Part shown: positions 50,792 to 59,681 of the stretch, in pieces
How the letters are laid out: each line of letters begins with the position of its first letter
How positions within the stretch are numbered: position 1 is the stretch's first letter
The notes under the pieces: generated by a model
What the model saw: the letters and a program-made list of their open reading frames with translations, nothing else
Told to the model about the DNA's origin: nothing
The model's database searches: none
Assembly (NCBI RefSeq): GCF_014217565.1
Contig: NZ_CP043661.1
Location: 6,882,001 to 6,946,000, forward strand
Origin: Kribbella qitaiheensis
GTDB taxonomy: Bacteria > Actinomycetota > Actinomycetes > Propionibacteriales > Kribbellaceae
DNA length: 64,000 bases
Direction of reading: 5' to 3'
Position numbers and translations under genes: made by a program

Positions 50792-52283
50792 ATGACGAAG
50801 CACGTGCGCCGCCGCCAGGCGGTCGCGGCCATCACTGCCTCAGCGGCGGTACTGGCACTCGGGATGTCCTTCACCAGCGCAGCGGGGGCGGCGCCGGCGA
50901 AGGCCACCAGCACCAACGCGGTACCGGGCAACCTGAAGCTGATCAAGACCAAGACGTCGTTGCTCGGCAAGCACTACTGGTACCAGCAGACCTTCAAGGG
51001 CCTGCCGGTCATCAACGGGTACTACGCCCAGCATGTCGACAAGTCGGGCAAGGTCACCCAGGTCTCCGACGGCCGCGACGCCGTACCGGACTCGCTGGAC
51101 GTGTCTGCGAAGGTGCCTGCGGCAACGGCGACCTCGTCGGCCAACACGGTCGTGACAGCCCGCGCCGCCCGGAACCGGATCGCCGCGCCGAACAAGAGCG
51201 GTACGCCGACGCCGACCGCGTCGCAGGGCGCAGCCCAGCTCGCCGTCATCGGCGGCACGAACGCCCGGCTGGTCTGGAACGTCACGTCGCGCTCGAGCGA
51301 GGGCGTCAGCCGTTCGCTGGTCGACGCCAAGTCCGGCACCGTCGTGGACTCGAAGGTGATCAGCGACAACGTCGACGGCAAGGGCTCGGTCTTCGACCCG
51401 AACCCGGTCGTCACGCTGAAGAACGAGAACCTGACCGACCAGAACGACCAGAACCAGGACGCGTTGTTCCTGGCGCAGAAGAACGTCATCCTGCGCAACC
51501 TCGACGGCTCCGGCAAGCTCAACGGCCCCTACGTCAACATCAAGGAAGCCAAGGGTGGCCTCGCGTCGAGCAAGACCAACACGTTCGTCTTCCAGCGGCA
51601 CAGTGACAAGTTCGAGCAGGTAGAGGCGTACTACCAGGTCAACCAGACCCAGGAGTACATCCACTCGCTCGGCTTCACCGACGTCAACAACGAGTCGCAG
51701 GACTTCTCCATCAACACCTTCACCGGGGACAACTCGTTCTACGACCCGTCGACGGACATGATCACGATGGGCGAGGGTGGCGTCGACGACGCCGAGGACG
51801 CCGAGGTGATCTGGCACGAGTACGGTCACGCGATCCAGGACGACGTCGTTCCGGGCTTCGGTGAGTCGGAGCAGGGCCGGCGCGATCGGTGAGGGCTTCG
51901 GTGACTACTGGGCGGTCCAGCAGTCCATGCCGGTCAGCAAGAACTACGACATCCCGTGCGTGATGGACTGGGACGCCACGTCGTACACCGACGGCCCGAA
52001 GCACTGCCTGCGGCGTACCGACACCGGCAAGACCACCGACGACATCGACGGTGAGGTGCACGACGACGGTGAGATCTGGTCGAACGCGCTCTGGGACATC
52101 CAGAAGTCGCTCGGCCGGACCAAGGCCAACAAGGTGATCCTGCAGGGCACGTTCTTCTACGCGCCGGACACCTCGTTCGCCGACGCTGCCCGGGTGACCG
52201 TGCAGTCCGCTCGCCTGCTCTACGGCAAGGCGGCCGCCGACCAGGTGACCGCCGCCTTCAAGGCGCGCAAGATCCTGTCGTAG
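50792..52283 (+). pseudogene. Secreted M36 (fungalysin-like) metalloprotease, frameshifted
   Basis: A signal peptide (MTKHVRRRQAVAAITASAAV) and an FTP-type propeptide region (GLPVINGYYAQHVDKSGKVTQ) lead into a catalytic domain with DAEVIWHEYGHAIQDD (HExxH). A +1 shift at CAGGGCCGGC (51872-51881) follows; the next frame resumes AGAIGEGFGDYWAV, which carries the third zinc ligand Glu, to the end. As written, the protein stops at 51892 before that Glu, so the zinc site is incomplete. ATG 50792 has GGAGGG eight bases upstream. Confidence 0.87.
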
Positions 52284-52295
52284 CTAAATGCCGAG

Positions 52296-52330
52296 GCTCA
52301 TGCGCCCACGACTACTGTGGGCGCATGAGC
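52296..52330 (+). promoter_or_regulatory. 14-bp perfect hairpin enclosing the SDR start codon
   Basis: GCTCATGCGCCCAC (52296-52309) pairs with GTGGGCGCATGAGC (52317-52330) around GACTACT. The ATG of the SDR gene (52325-52327) is inside the right arm and no ribosome site precedes it. It may also terminate the upstream M36 gene. A leaderless transcript using TACTGT (52313-52318) as -10 would start near the ATG and avoid the hairpin. Confidence 0.6.
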
Positions 52331-53236
52331 TGGAGCACTGCGGATATCCCTGACCTGACCGGACGTCGCGCCCTCGTCACCGGCGCGACCAGCGGACTCG
52401 GCTACGAGACCGCGCTCGAACTGCTGAAGCACGGCGCCGAGGTGATCCTCGCCGCGCGCAACCCGGAGAAGTCCGCGAGAGCAGCCGACAGCCTCGCGGC
52501 CGCCTCCGGTCGCCCCAGACCCGAAGTGCTCGATCTCGACCTCTCGGATCTGCACAGCGTCGCGAAAGCCGCCACCAATCTGACCGAGCCGCTCGACCTG
52601 CTGGTGAACAACGCGGGCGTGATGGCGCCGCCGTACCGGCAGACCGTCGATGGGTTCGAGCTGCAGATCGGCACCAACCATCTCGGGCATTTCGCTCTCA
52701 CCGCGCGCCTGCTGCCGCTCCTTCTGCGGGCCGAGCAACCGCGCGTGGTGACGCTGAGCTCGTTCATGCACAAGACCGTTCGGGGCATCAGCCAGGCCGA
52801 CTTCAGGGCCGAGAGCAGCTACCGGAAATGGGACGCGTACAGCAAGTCCAAGCTCGCCAACCTGCTCTTCATGCTCGAGCTGGACCGGCGCGCCCGGGCC
52901 GCCGGCTCGAACCTGCTGAGCGCGGGAGCACACCCGGGCTTCGCTTCCACCAACCTGCAGGCCGCCGGTGCCTCACTCGGCGGCGCCACCCTTGAATCGC
53001 GGCTGGTCGGGTTCGGCACGAAGCTCGTCGCCCAGTCCGCCGCGGCCGGCGCGATGCCGAGCCTGTACGCCGCGACGCTGCCCGACCTCCGACCCGGTTC
53101 GTACGTCGGGCCGTCCTTCTTCGAGTACCGCGGCGCGCCGAAGCTCGTCAGCCCGACCAGGACTGCCCAGGACGCCGAGCTGGCGAAACGCCTCTGGTCC
53201 TGGTCGGTCGAGGCGACCAAGGTCGACGCGTTCTGA
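52325..53236 (+). CDS. Short-chain dehydrogenase/reductase (retinol dehydrogenase-like)
   Basis: A 303-residue SDR. The cofactor loop is TGATSGLGYETAL, NNAGVM is intact, Ser lies in VVTLSSFMH and the catalytic motif is YSKSKLAN (Tyr and Lys). The length and the SSxxHK-type segment fit the RDH/WWOX-like SDR7C group that reduces aldehydes or ketones with NADPH. The start ATG 52325 lies inside a hairpin with no ribosome site, so leaderless translation is likely. Confidence 0.9.
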   Translation: MSWSTADIPDLTGRRALVTGATSGLGYETALELLKHGAEVILAARNPEKSARAADSLAAASGRPRPEVLDLDLSDLHSVAKAATNLTEPLDLLVNNAGVMAPPYRQTVDGFELQIGTNHLGHFALTARLLPLLLRAEQPRVVTLSSFMHKTVRGISQADFRAESSYRKWDAYSKSKLANLLFMLELDRRARAAGSNLLSAGAHPGFASTNLQAAGASLGGATLESRLVGFGTKLVAQSAAAGAMPSLYAATLPDLRPGSYVGPSFFEYRGAPKLVSPTRTAQDAELAKRLWSWSVEATKVDAF

Positions 53237-53320
53237 CGCAAAGTGCCGAGCTAGTGACACAGCGGTAACTTCGTGGTTACTCTTCGGTAAAACCGCCCAG
53301 TAACCAGTCGGAGGTCACCG

Positions 53321-54904
53321 ATGCGCAGACTCGTGATCGCCCTTGCCCTCATCGTCGCGAGCGTCGGTCTCGCCCCGGTCCAGGCCGGAGCCGCGCCAGG
53401 ATTCAGTACGGCGTACCAGCGCATCCCCGGCGACGGTGGGACGGAGCTCGGGGCCGTTGTGCTCACCCCGACCGGCCAGGGCGGCGGGCCGTTCCCGCTG
53501 GTGGTGATGCCGTCGAGCTGGGGCGTGCCGAACCTCGAGTACGTCGGTCAGGGCAGCAAGCTCGCGACGGCCGGCTTCCAGGTCATCTCGTACAGCAGCC
53601 GCGGCTTCTGGGACTCGGCGGGCGGGATCGACATCGCGGGTCCGCCGACCGTCGCCGATGTCAGCGACGTGATCGACTGGGCCGGTGAGCACACCCCCGC
53701 GGACACTTCGCGGGTCGCGGCGGTCGGCATCTCGTACGGCGCCGGCATCTCGCTACTCGCATCGGCGCAGGATCCCCGGATCAAGGCGGTCGGCGCGATG
53801 AGCGGCTGGGCGGACCTGCTCGCGTCGCTGAATCCCAACGATACGGTCAATCTGCAGTCGGTTGCCGCACTCCTTGCTCTGGGCAACATCACTGGCCGGC
53901 CGGGTCCGGAGATGCAGTCGTTGCAGACCAAGTTCGTCAGCGGTGACTTCGACGGTGCGATCGCGGAGGCCGAGGCGATCGGTCCGGTGCGGTCCGCCGC
54001 CACCATGGTCGACCGGATCAACGCCAACCATCCGGCCGTGTTCCTCGCGAACGCCTTCGAGGACTCGATCTTCCCGCCCACGCAGTACACGGACTTCTTC
54101 ACGCGGCTGACCGGGCCGAAGCGGCTGCTGTTCGCGCACGGCGATCACGCGACGCCTGAGGTGACCGGCGCGATCGGGCTGCCGAACGAGGTCTGGGACG
54201 AGCTCGCGCCTTGGCTGCGGCATTTTCTGACCGGCGCGGACAACGGCGCCGACCAGGAAGCGCCTGTCCAGCTGAAGTCACAGCGAGGCGTCTGGCGCGC
54301 CTACGCCAACTGGGCAGCGGTCGGAACACCGCGTACGTCGTACCTGTCGAACCCGGCCGGATTATCGAGGACAGGCGGGCTCCAGGGGAGTGCCGCCACG
54401 GGTTGGTCGAATGGCATCGGCGTGGGCGTTCCCACCGTGGCAGACAGCGGCGTCGCGATCTTGTCGGGGGCGTTGCAGGGCTTGCTCTCGATCCCGACGG
54501 GTGTCGCAATACCCTTGGTGGACAGGAGTTTCGCGGGCGTCTGGTCAGGGCCCACCTACAGCTCGAACGCAGTGGTGAACGGTTCGCCGCGATTGCACGT
54601 GACGGTGACGCCGAGCAACAAGGACACTTCGCTGTTCACCTACCTGTACGACGTGAACGCACTCGGGCTCGGATCGCTCATCTCGCACAAGCCGTTCACG
54701 TTGCGCGGGGCGACACCGGGCACGGCGCGCTCGCTCGATCTGCGGCTGGAGGCGACCAGTTGGGAGGTGCCGGCCGGGCATCACCTGGTGCTGGTGGTCG
54801 ACACCGTCGATCCGCGGTACCTCGGCCGGAGTTCGCTCGGCACCACGCTGCGGTTCAGCTCACCCACGGGCGATCCCGCCTGGCTGAGCGTTCCAGTTGC
54901 GTAA
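53321..54904 (+). CDS. Secreted alpha/beta-hydrolase (CocE/Xaa-Pro dipeptidyl-peptidase-like)
   Basis: A 527-residue exported S15-family-type hydrolase. It has a signal peptide (MRRLVIALALIVASVGLAPV, cleavage near AGA/AP), the nucleophile elbow GISYGAG (Ser138), a downstream Asp in NAFEDSIFPP and His in LLFAHGDHAT. The C-terminal ~180 residues form the jelly-roll domain (PRLHVTVTPSNKDTSLFTYLYDV, PAGHHLVLVVDTVD) of this class. It probably cleaves peptides or esters outside the cell. Confidence 0.9.
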   Translation: MRRLVIALALIVASVGLAPVQAGAAPGFSTAYQRIPGDGGTELGAVVLTPTGQGGGPFPLVVMPSSWGVPNLEYVGQGSKLATAGFQVISYSSRGFWDSAGGIDIAGPPTVADVSDVIDWAGEHTPADTSRVAAVGISYGAGISLLASAQDPRIKAVGAMSGWADLLASLNPNDTVNLQSVAALLALGNITGRPGPEMQSLQTKFVSGDFDGAIAEAEAIGPVRSAATMVDRINANHPAVFLANAFEDSIFPPTQYTDFFTRLTGPKRLLFAHGDHATPEVTGAIGLPNEVWDELAPWLRHFLTGADNGADQEAPVQLKSQRGVWRAYANWAAVGTPRTSYLSNPAGLSRTGGLQGSAATGWSNGIGVGVPTVADSGVAILSGALQGLLSIPTGVAIPLVDRSFAGVWSGPTYSSNAVVNGSPRLHVTVTPSNKDTSLFTYLYDVNALGLGSLISHKPFTLRGATPGTARSLDLRLEATSWEVPAGHHLVLVVDTVDPRYLGRSSLGTTLRFSSPTGDPAWLSVPVA

Positions 54905-54991
54905 TTTGCAACCTGCATTGTCTCTCTTGCCACATTGCTCCAGGTGGGCCACCCTGTGTGGTCGGACCGTCACACACCTCGGAGGATGTTC

Positions 54992-56098
54992 ATGGGTACG
55001 AGTCGCCGTCGTTTCCTCGGACTCGCCGCGGCTGCCGTCGGCAGTGCCGCAGTGGGGATCACGCCAGCCGCAGCCAGTTGCCGGGCCGGCGGCACGCTGT
55101 ACCTCGGCACCTACACGTCGTCGAGCGGCGGCGGTACCGGCATCGGGCTCGCGACGTACGACGGAACCACGGGCGCGATCACCTCGACCGGCGCGCTGAC
55201 CGGCGTACAGGATCCGTCCTTCCTGGTGATGGCGTCGTCCGGACGTTTCCTGTACGCCGTCAACGAGCAGGACAGCGGAGGCGTCACCGCGGTCGCCGTC
55301 GACGCGCCCGGCCGGTTGCGGGTGCTGAATCGCCGGCCCAACGGCGGTTCCGGGCCGTGCCACCTCGCGCTGGTTGCCAATGGCAAGTACTTGCTGAGCG
55401 CGAACTACGGCTCGGGTGACGTCGCAGTACACCCGGTACGCACCGATGGCAGCCTCGGTGCGCGGACGGATCTGGTGAAGCACGTCGGCGTGAGCCCGCA
55501 CGCCCATCAGGTGGTGCAGGACCCGACGGGCAAGTACATCCTGGCCGTCGACCTCGGCACCGACTCGATCTACACGTCCACCCTGTCGGCCGCGGGCAAG
55601 CTCACCCAGAAGTCGCAGGCCAAGGTCGCGACCGGCGCCGGTCCGCGCCACCTCGCGTTTCACCCCAACGACAACTATGCGTACGTCGCCAACGAGGTGA
55701 ACAGCACCATCACGGTCCTCCGGTACGACGGAACGACCGGCAAGGTGATGCCGGGGGCGAGTCAGGCGACGGTGCCGAGTGGAAGTCCGACGAACTATCC
55801 CGGCGAGGTGATCGTGTCGCCCGACGGCCGCTTCGTCTATCTCACCAATCGCGGCCACAACAGCATCGCGGTCTTCGCCGTCGAGTCGGCCGGCGCGTCT
55901 CTCCGTCGGGTGGCGACCCCGTCGTGCGGCGGCAACTGGCCCCGCCACTGCACGCTCGACCCCACCGGCACGCTGCTGTTCGTCTCCAACCAGAACTCGA
56001 ACAACGTCACCAGCTTCCAGGTCGACACGGCGACCGGAGCTCTCAGCCCCGCCTCCGACTTCACCGCCCCCCTCCCGGTCTGCGTGCTCCCCGCCTAG
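54992..56098 (+). CDS. Tat-exported lactonase-family beta-propeller protein
   Basis: A 368-residue protein with a twin-arginine signal (SRRRFLGLAAAAVGSAAVG) and a seven-bladed propeller of the 6-phosphogluconolactonase (YbhE) type: GTLYLGTYTSS, DPSFLVMASSGRFLYAVNE, GPCHLALVANGKYLLSANYGSG, GPRHLAFHPNDNYAYVANE and NWPRHCTLDPTGTLLFVSNQ. Conserved propeller His/Glu/Arg sites are present. The exported location makes a true phosphogluconolactonase role unlikely. ATG 54992 is six bases after GGAGG. Confidence 0.9.
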   Translation: MGTSRRRFLGLAAAAVGSAAVGITPAAASCRAGGTLYLGTYTSSSGGGTGIGLATYDGTTGAITSTGALTGVQDPSFLVMASSGRFLYAVNEQDSGGVTAVAVDAPGRLRVLNRRPNGGSGPCHLALVANGKYLLSANYGSGDVAVHPVRTDGSLGARTDLVKHVGVSPHAHQVVQDPTGKYILAVDLGTDSIYTSTLSAAGKLTQKSQAKVATGAGPRHLAFHPNDNYAYVANEVNSTITVLRYDGTTGKVMPGASQATVPSGSPTNYPGEVIVSPDGRFVYLTNRGHNSIAVFAVESAGASLRRVATPSCGGNWPRHCTLDPTGTLLFVSNQNSNNVTSFQVDTATGALSPASDFTAPLPVCVLPA

Positions 56099-56108
56099 AC
56101 CCGGTGCC

Positions 56109-56148
56109 CGAACATCCCGCTCCCGACCGGAGCGGGATGTTCGTTTTT
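56109..56148 (+). terminator. Rho-independent terminator after the lactonase gene
   Basis: CGAACATCCCGCTCC (56109-56123) pairs with GGAGCGGGATGTTCG (56129-56143) around CGACC and is followed by TTTTT. It is the only textbook U-tract terminator noticed in the window. Confidence 0.92.
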
Positions 56149-56271
56149 GGGTGAGCTCTTGTGTTTTTGTGTGCGGCGGGTTTGGATGGCGGGCGTGTCC
56201 GGTTGATCACGCTTGGTCATGACAGCGTTGTAACGGACTTACCTTTCTCCGCCCATGGAAGGTCTCCGCCC

Positions 56272-58791
56272 ATGAAGAAGAACCGCAGGACTGGATCGAT
56301 GCGACGAAGGCTGGCGGCCGTCGCGGCCGCCGGGCTGCTCGCCGCCAGCGCGCTCGCGGCCGGCAACTCCAGCGCGGCGCCACCCGGCGCCGGAGTGCAG
56401 GCCGCAGGTTGGCATGTCGGTACGCCGCCGCTGAGCACGCCGTGGACCGCTCAGGTGTCGCCGAGCAATGCGCTGCCGGAGTACCCACGCCCGCAGCTCA
56501 CCAGGTCGCAGTGGCAGAACCTCAACGGACTGTGGGAGTTCGGGCCCGCGGCGACCGGTGAGGCGCCGCCGATCGGGAAGTCGCTGGCCGAGCAGGTGCT
56601 GGTGCCGTACCCGATCGAGTCGGCGCTGTCCGGTGTGCAACGGCACGAGGACCGGATGTGGTACCGCCGGACCTTCACCGTTCCGAGCAACTGGAAGGGT
56701 CAGCGCCTGCTGCTGCACTTCGGCGCGGTCGACTACGACGCCAAGGTCTGGGTGAACGGGCGCCAGGTCGCCACCCACCGCGGCGGGTACGACGGCTTCG
56801 ACGTGGACGTGACGAACGTTCTGCACAGGTCCGGTCCGCAGGAGTTGATCGTCTGGGCCGAGGACCTCACCGACGAGACGTTCCAGCCGATCGGGAAGCA
56901 GCGGGAGGTCGCGGACCACGGGATCTTCTACCAAGGCAGCTCCGGCATCTGGCGGACCGTCTGGATGGAACCCGTCGCCAAGTCCTCGATCGATCGGCTC
57001 CAGTTCACGCCGGACCTGACCACCAACTCGCTCCGGATCACCGCCGACACCAGCGGACCGGCCGGCCTGGACGTCGAGGCCACGGCGTACGACGGGCACC
57101 GGCTGGTCGGAACCGTTCGCGGCAAGGCCGACGCCGAACTGAAGCTGCCGATCAAGAACCCGAAGCTCTGGTCGCCCGACAGCCCGTTCCTCTACGACCT
57201 CAAGGTCAAACTGATCGACAGCGGCAAGACCGTCGACCAGGTCGGCTCGTACGCCGGGATGCGGTCCGTTGGCAAGGTAGAGGGTGCCGACGGCAAGCTC
57301 CGGCTCGCGCTGAACGGCAAGATCCTGTTCAACCTTTCGACGCTGGACCAGGGTTTCTGGCCGGACGGGCTGAACACCGCACCGACGGATGCGGCCCTGA
57401 AGTTCGACCTCGAGCAGCACAAGGCACTCGGGTTCAACACCGTGCGCAAGCACATCAAGGTGGAGCCGGATCGCTGGTACTACCACGCCGACAAGCTCGG
57501 CCTGATGGTCTGGCAGGACATGCCGGCCAGCAAGACGGATGCGATTCCCGAGCCCTGGCGGGCCCAGTTCAAGGCCGAACTGCACGAGCTGATCGAGGAG
57601 CACAAGAGCTTCACCTCGATCACCACCTGGGTGCCGTTCAACGAGGGCTGGGGCGAGTGGGATCTGGCCGAGACCGGCCGGATCGCCGACAGCGTCAAGG
57701 CCCAGGACCCGTCGCGCCTCGTCAACGCGCACAGCGGGATGAACTGCTGCAACTCCAAGGGTGACTCGGGTCGCGGCGACATCATCGACCACCACGCGTA
57801 CCTCGGCCCGGCGACGTCGAGTCCGTCGGGGGACCGGGTCGCGGTGGACGGCGAGCACGGTGGATTCGGGCTGAAGACCCCGGACCACATGTGGTTCGGC
57901 GACGGTTTCGCGTACGAGATGACACCGGACAAGGCGACACTCACCCGCCGGTACGTCGAGAACCAGCGCGACGTACTGCGGTCGGCCAACTCCTGTGGGA
58001 TCAGCGGTTCCGTCTACACCCAGATCACCGACGTCGAGGGGGAGCTGAACGGCTTCTTCACCTATGACCGGCAGATCCCGAAGATGGACTTCGCCCAGGT
58101 CCGGGCGATCAACAAGTCGATCATCAGCGGCGCCGACGGCACCGGCACCTCCGGCCCGACCCCGCCACCCGGTACGCCGGGCGTGGACGGCATCCACTTC
58201 TATCCGCTCGACGGAACCGGAGAAGATGCCGTCGGCAACAATGACGCCACCCTGATCGGCGGCGCGACCTTCGGCCCGGGCAAGAACGGGCAGGCCCTGG
58301 TGGTGAACGGATCCGGGCAGTTCGCGGACACCGGCGCGCAGCTCCTCGACACCTCCGGGAACTACACGGCGACGGCGTGGGTCAAGCTGAACAAGGCCGA
58401 CGGTTCGTTCCAGACCGTGGTCAGCCAGGACGGCGATCGCGACAGCGCGTTCTTCCTGCAGTACTCCGGTGCGGACCAGCGGTTCGCGATGAGCTTCCCC
58501 GGCCAACGGGCGCTGGCGCCGACCAAGCCGAATCCGGACCAGTGGTACCACCTGGCCGGCGTACGGGATGCCGCCAAGGGTGAGCTGAAGCTGTACGTCG
58601 ACGGCGACCTGGTGTCGACCAAGTCGGCCTGCAGCCTGGACGCGACCTCGACCGGTAACACGGTGATCGGGCGGGGCAAGTTCGGCGGGAATCCGGTCGA
58701 CTACCTGGACGGCAGCGCGGACCAGGTTCACTTGTTCGATCGCGCACTCTCCGACACGGAGGTGAAGGCCCTGTACGACTCGGGTCGCTGA
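56272..58791 (+). CDS. Secreted glycoside hydrolase family 2 enzyme with LamG-type domain
   Basis: An 839-residue exported enzyme. The signal peptide is MKKNRRTGSMRRRLAAVAAA then GLLAASALA. The GH2 sandwich domain (LNGLWEFGPA, MWYRRTFTVPSNWKG, VWVNGRQVATHRGGYDGFDV), the Ig-like domain and the TIM barrel follow, with acid/base Glu458 in PFNEGWGEW; Glu528 in VDGEHGGFG is a candidate nucleophile. The last ~190 residues are a LamG/concanavalin-like carbohydrate-binding domain (GQALVVNGSGQFADTGAQ). It likely removes beta-linked sugars from plant polysaccharides. ATG 56272 follows GGAAGG. Confidence 0.92.
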   Translation: MKKNRRTGSMRRRLAAVAAAGLLAASALAAGNSSAAPPGAGVQAAGWHVGTPPLSTPWTAQVSPSNALPEYPRPQLTRSQWQNLNGLWEFGPAATGEAPPIGKSLAEQVLVPYPIESALSGVQRHEDRMWYRRTFTVPSNWKGQRLLLHFGAVDYDAKVWVNGRQVATHRGGYDGFDVDVTNVLHRSGPQELIVWAEDLTDETFQPIGKQREVADHGIFYQGSSGIWRTVWMEPVAKSSIDRLQFTPDLTTNSLRITADTSGPAGLDVEATAYDGHRLVGTVRGKADAELKLPIKNPKLWSPDSPFLYDLKVKLIDSGKTVDQVGSYAGMRSVGKVEGADGKLRLALNGKILFNLSTLDQGFWPDGLNTAPTDAALKFDLEQHKALGFNTVRKHIKVEPDRWYYHADKLGLMVWQDMPASKTDAIPEPWRAQFKAELHELIEEHKSFTSITTWVPFNEGWGEWDLAETGRIADSVKAQDPSRLVNAHSGMNCCNSKGDSGRGDIIDHHAYLGPATSSPSGDRVAVDGEHGGFGLKTPDHMWFGDGFAYEMTPDKATLTRRYVENQRDVLRSANSCGISGSVYTQITDVEGELNGFFTYDRQIPKMDFAQVRAINKSIISGADGTGTSGPTPPPGTPGVDGIHFYPLDGTGEDAVGNNDATLIGGATFGPGKNGQALVVNGSGQFADTGAQLLDTSGNYTATAWVKLNKADGSFQTVVSQDGDRDSAFFLQYSGADQRFAMSFPGQRALAPTKPNPDQWYHLAGVRDAAKGELKLYVDGDLVSTKSACSLDATSTGNTVIGRGKFGGNPVDYLDGSADQVHLFDRALSDTEVKALYDSGR

Positions 58792-58803
58792 CGCAGTACA
58801 AGC

Positions 58804-58839
58804 GCCGGACCAGTTGCAGCTTGTTGCAACTGGTCCGGC
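58804..58839 (+). terminator. Hairpin after the GH2 gene
   Basis: GCCGGACCAGTTGCA (58804-58818) pairs with TGCAACTGGTCCGGC (58825-58839) around GCTTGT, 13 bases after the stop. There is only a short T-rich tail (CTTGT). Confidence 0.85.
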
Positions 58840-58909
58840 CTTGTCCATACCGGATGTGCTCCGTAGCCTGCGCGAGAAGGCGTGGGGGGACCACGCGAGC
58901 TGGTATTCC

Positions 58910-59547
58910 GTGGGGGAGACAGAGCTGAAGCTCGGGAGAAGATTGGCCGTTGCGCCGGCTGCGGGGGTGGCCGGTGTGACGATGATGACGACGGTGCCGG
59001 CGGGGGCCGCGACGACCGTCCTGCCGAAGAACGGGAAACCGCTCCGACGGGCACCCAGGTCGATGCCCCGGCCTGGTCGCCGGACGGCAGCCGGATCGCC
59101 TTCAGTACCGGGAATGCGATCAAGCTGGTCCATCCGGACGGCACCAACCTGCGGACCCTGACGTCCAGCCCGGTCGGGGTCATCAACAACTACCCGGACT
59201 GGTCGCCGGACTCGCAGAAGATCGCCTTCATCACCAACCGGTACCGCGGTGCCCAGCACAGCGAGCTTGTCACGTTGCCGCGCAGTGGCGCCGGTGAGCC
59301 GTTCCGGGTGAGCTACAAGGCTTATCCGCAAGGCATCTTCTACGTCGGCGTTGCCTGGTCGCCGGACGGGAAGAAGATCGCCGCGCTGCAGTTCAACCGT
59401 AACGCGCTGCCGGATCCGGAGGACAGCGACGAACGGTTCAAGGTCCGTGGTTACCTGCCGGACGGCAGCTACAGCTACTCCTTGAGCGGTCCGCTCGCCG
59501 GCGACGACGGGCCCGAAGGCCTCGACTGGGCCCCGAAGGTGTCCTGA
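58910..59547 (+). pseudogene. TolB-like WD40/PD40 repeat protein, truncated and frameshifted
   Basis: A signal-like segment in one frame (LGRRLAVAPAAGVAGVTMMT to AATTVLPKNGK) is followed, after a -1 (or +2) shift between about 59030 and 59050, by three PD40 blades: DAPAWSPDGSRIAFSTG, NYPDWSPDSQKIAFITN and VAWSPDGKKIAALQFN, ending WAPKVS. The expected first blade after NGK is missing, so a deletion rather than a single-base error is likely. No CAGGGCCGGC motif occurs here. The exact start (GTG 58910) is uncertain. Confidence 0.7.
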
Positions 59548-59681
59548 CCGAAGCCGAACAATGAGCTGATGCAGGGGTGGAGCCGGGGCGGGTTCCATCC
59601 CTGCATCGTCGGTTCGAGATGCGAGGTCGTCGCACAACCCTGATCCTGGTAAGTGACACGGGATCAGCAGGGGAGGCGCCG

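Noticed and set aside
22801..51881. Programmed ribosomal frameshifting at CAGGGCCGGC
   Set aside because: The genes are unrelated, one copy is in the opposite orientation relative to the decamer, and no slippery heptamer or stop context is shared, so a sequence-level indel fits better.
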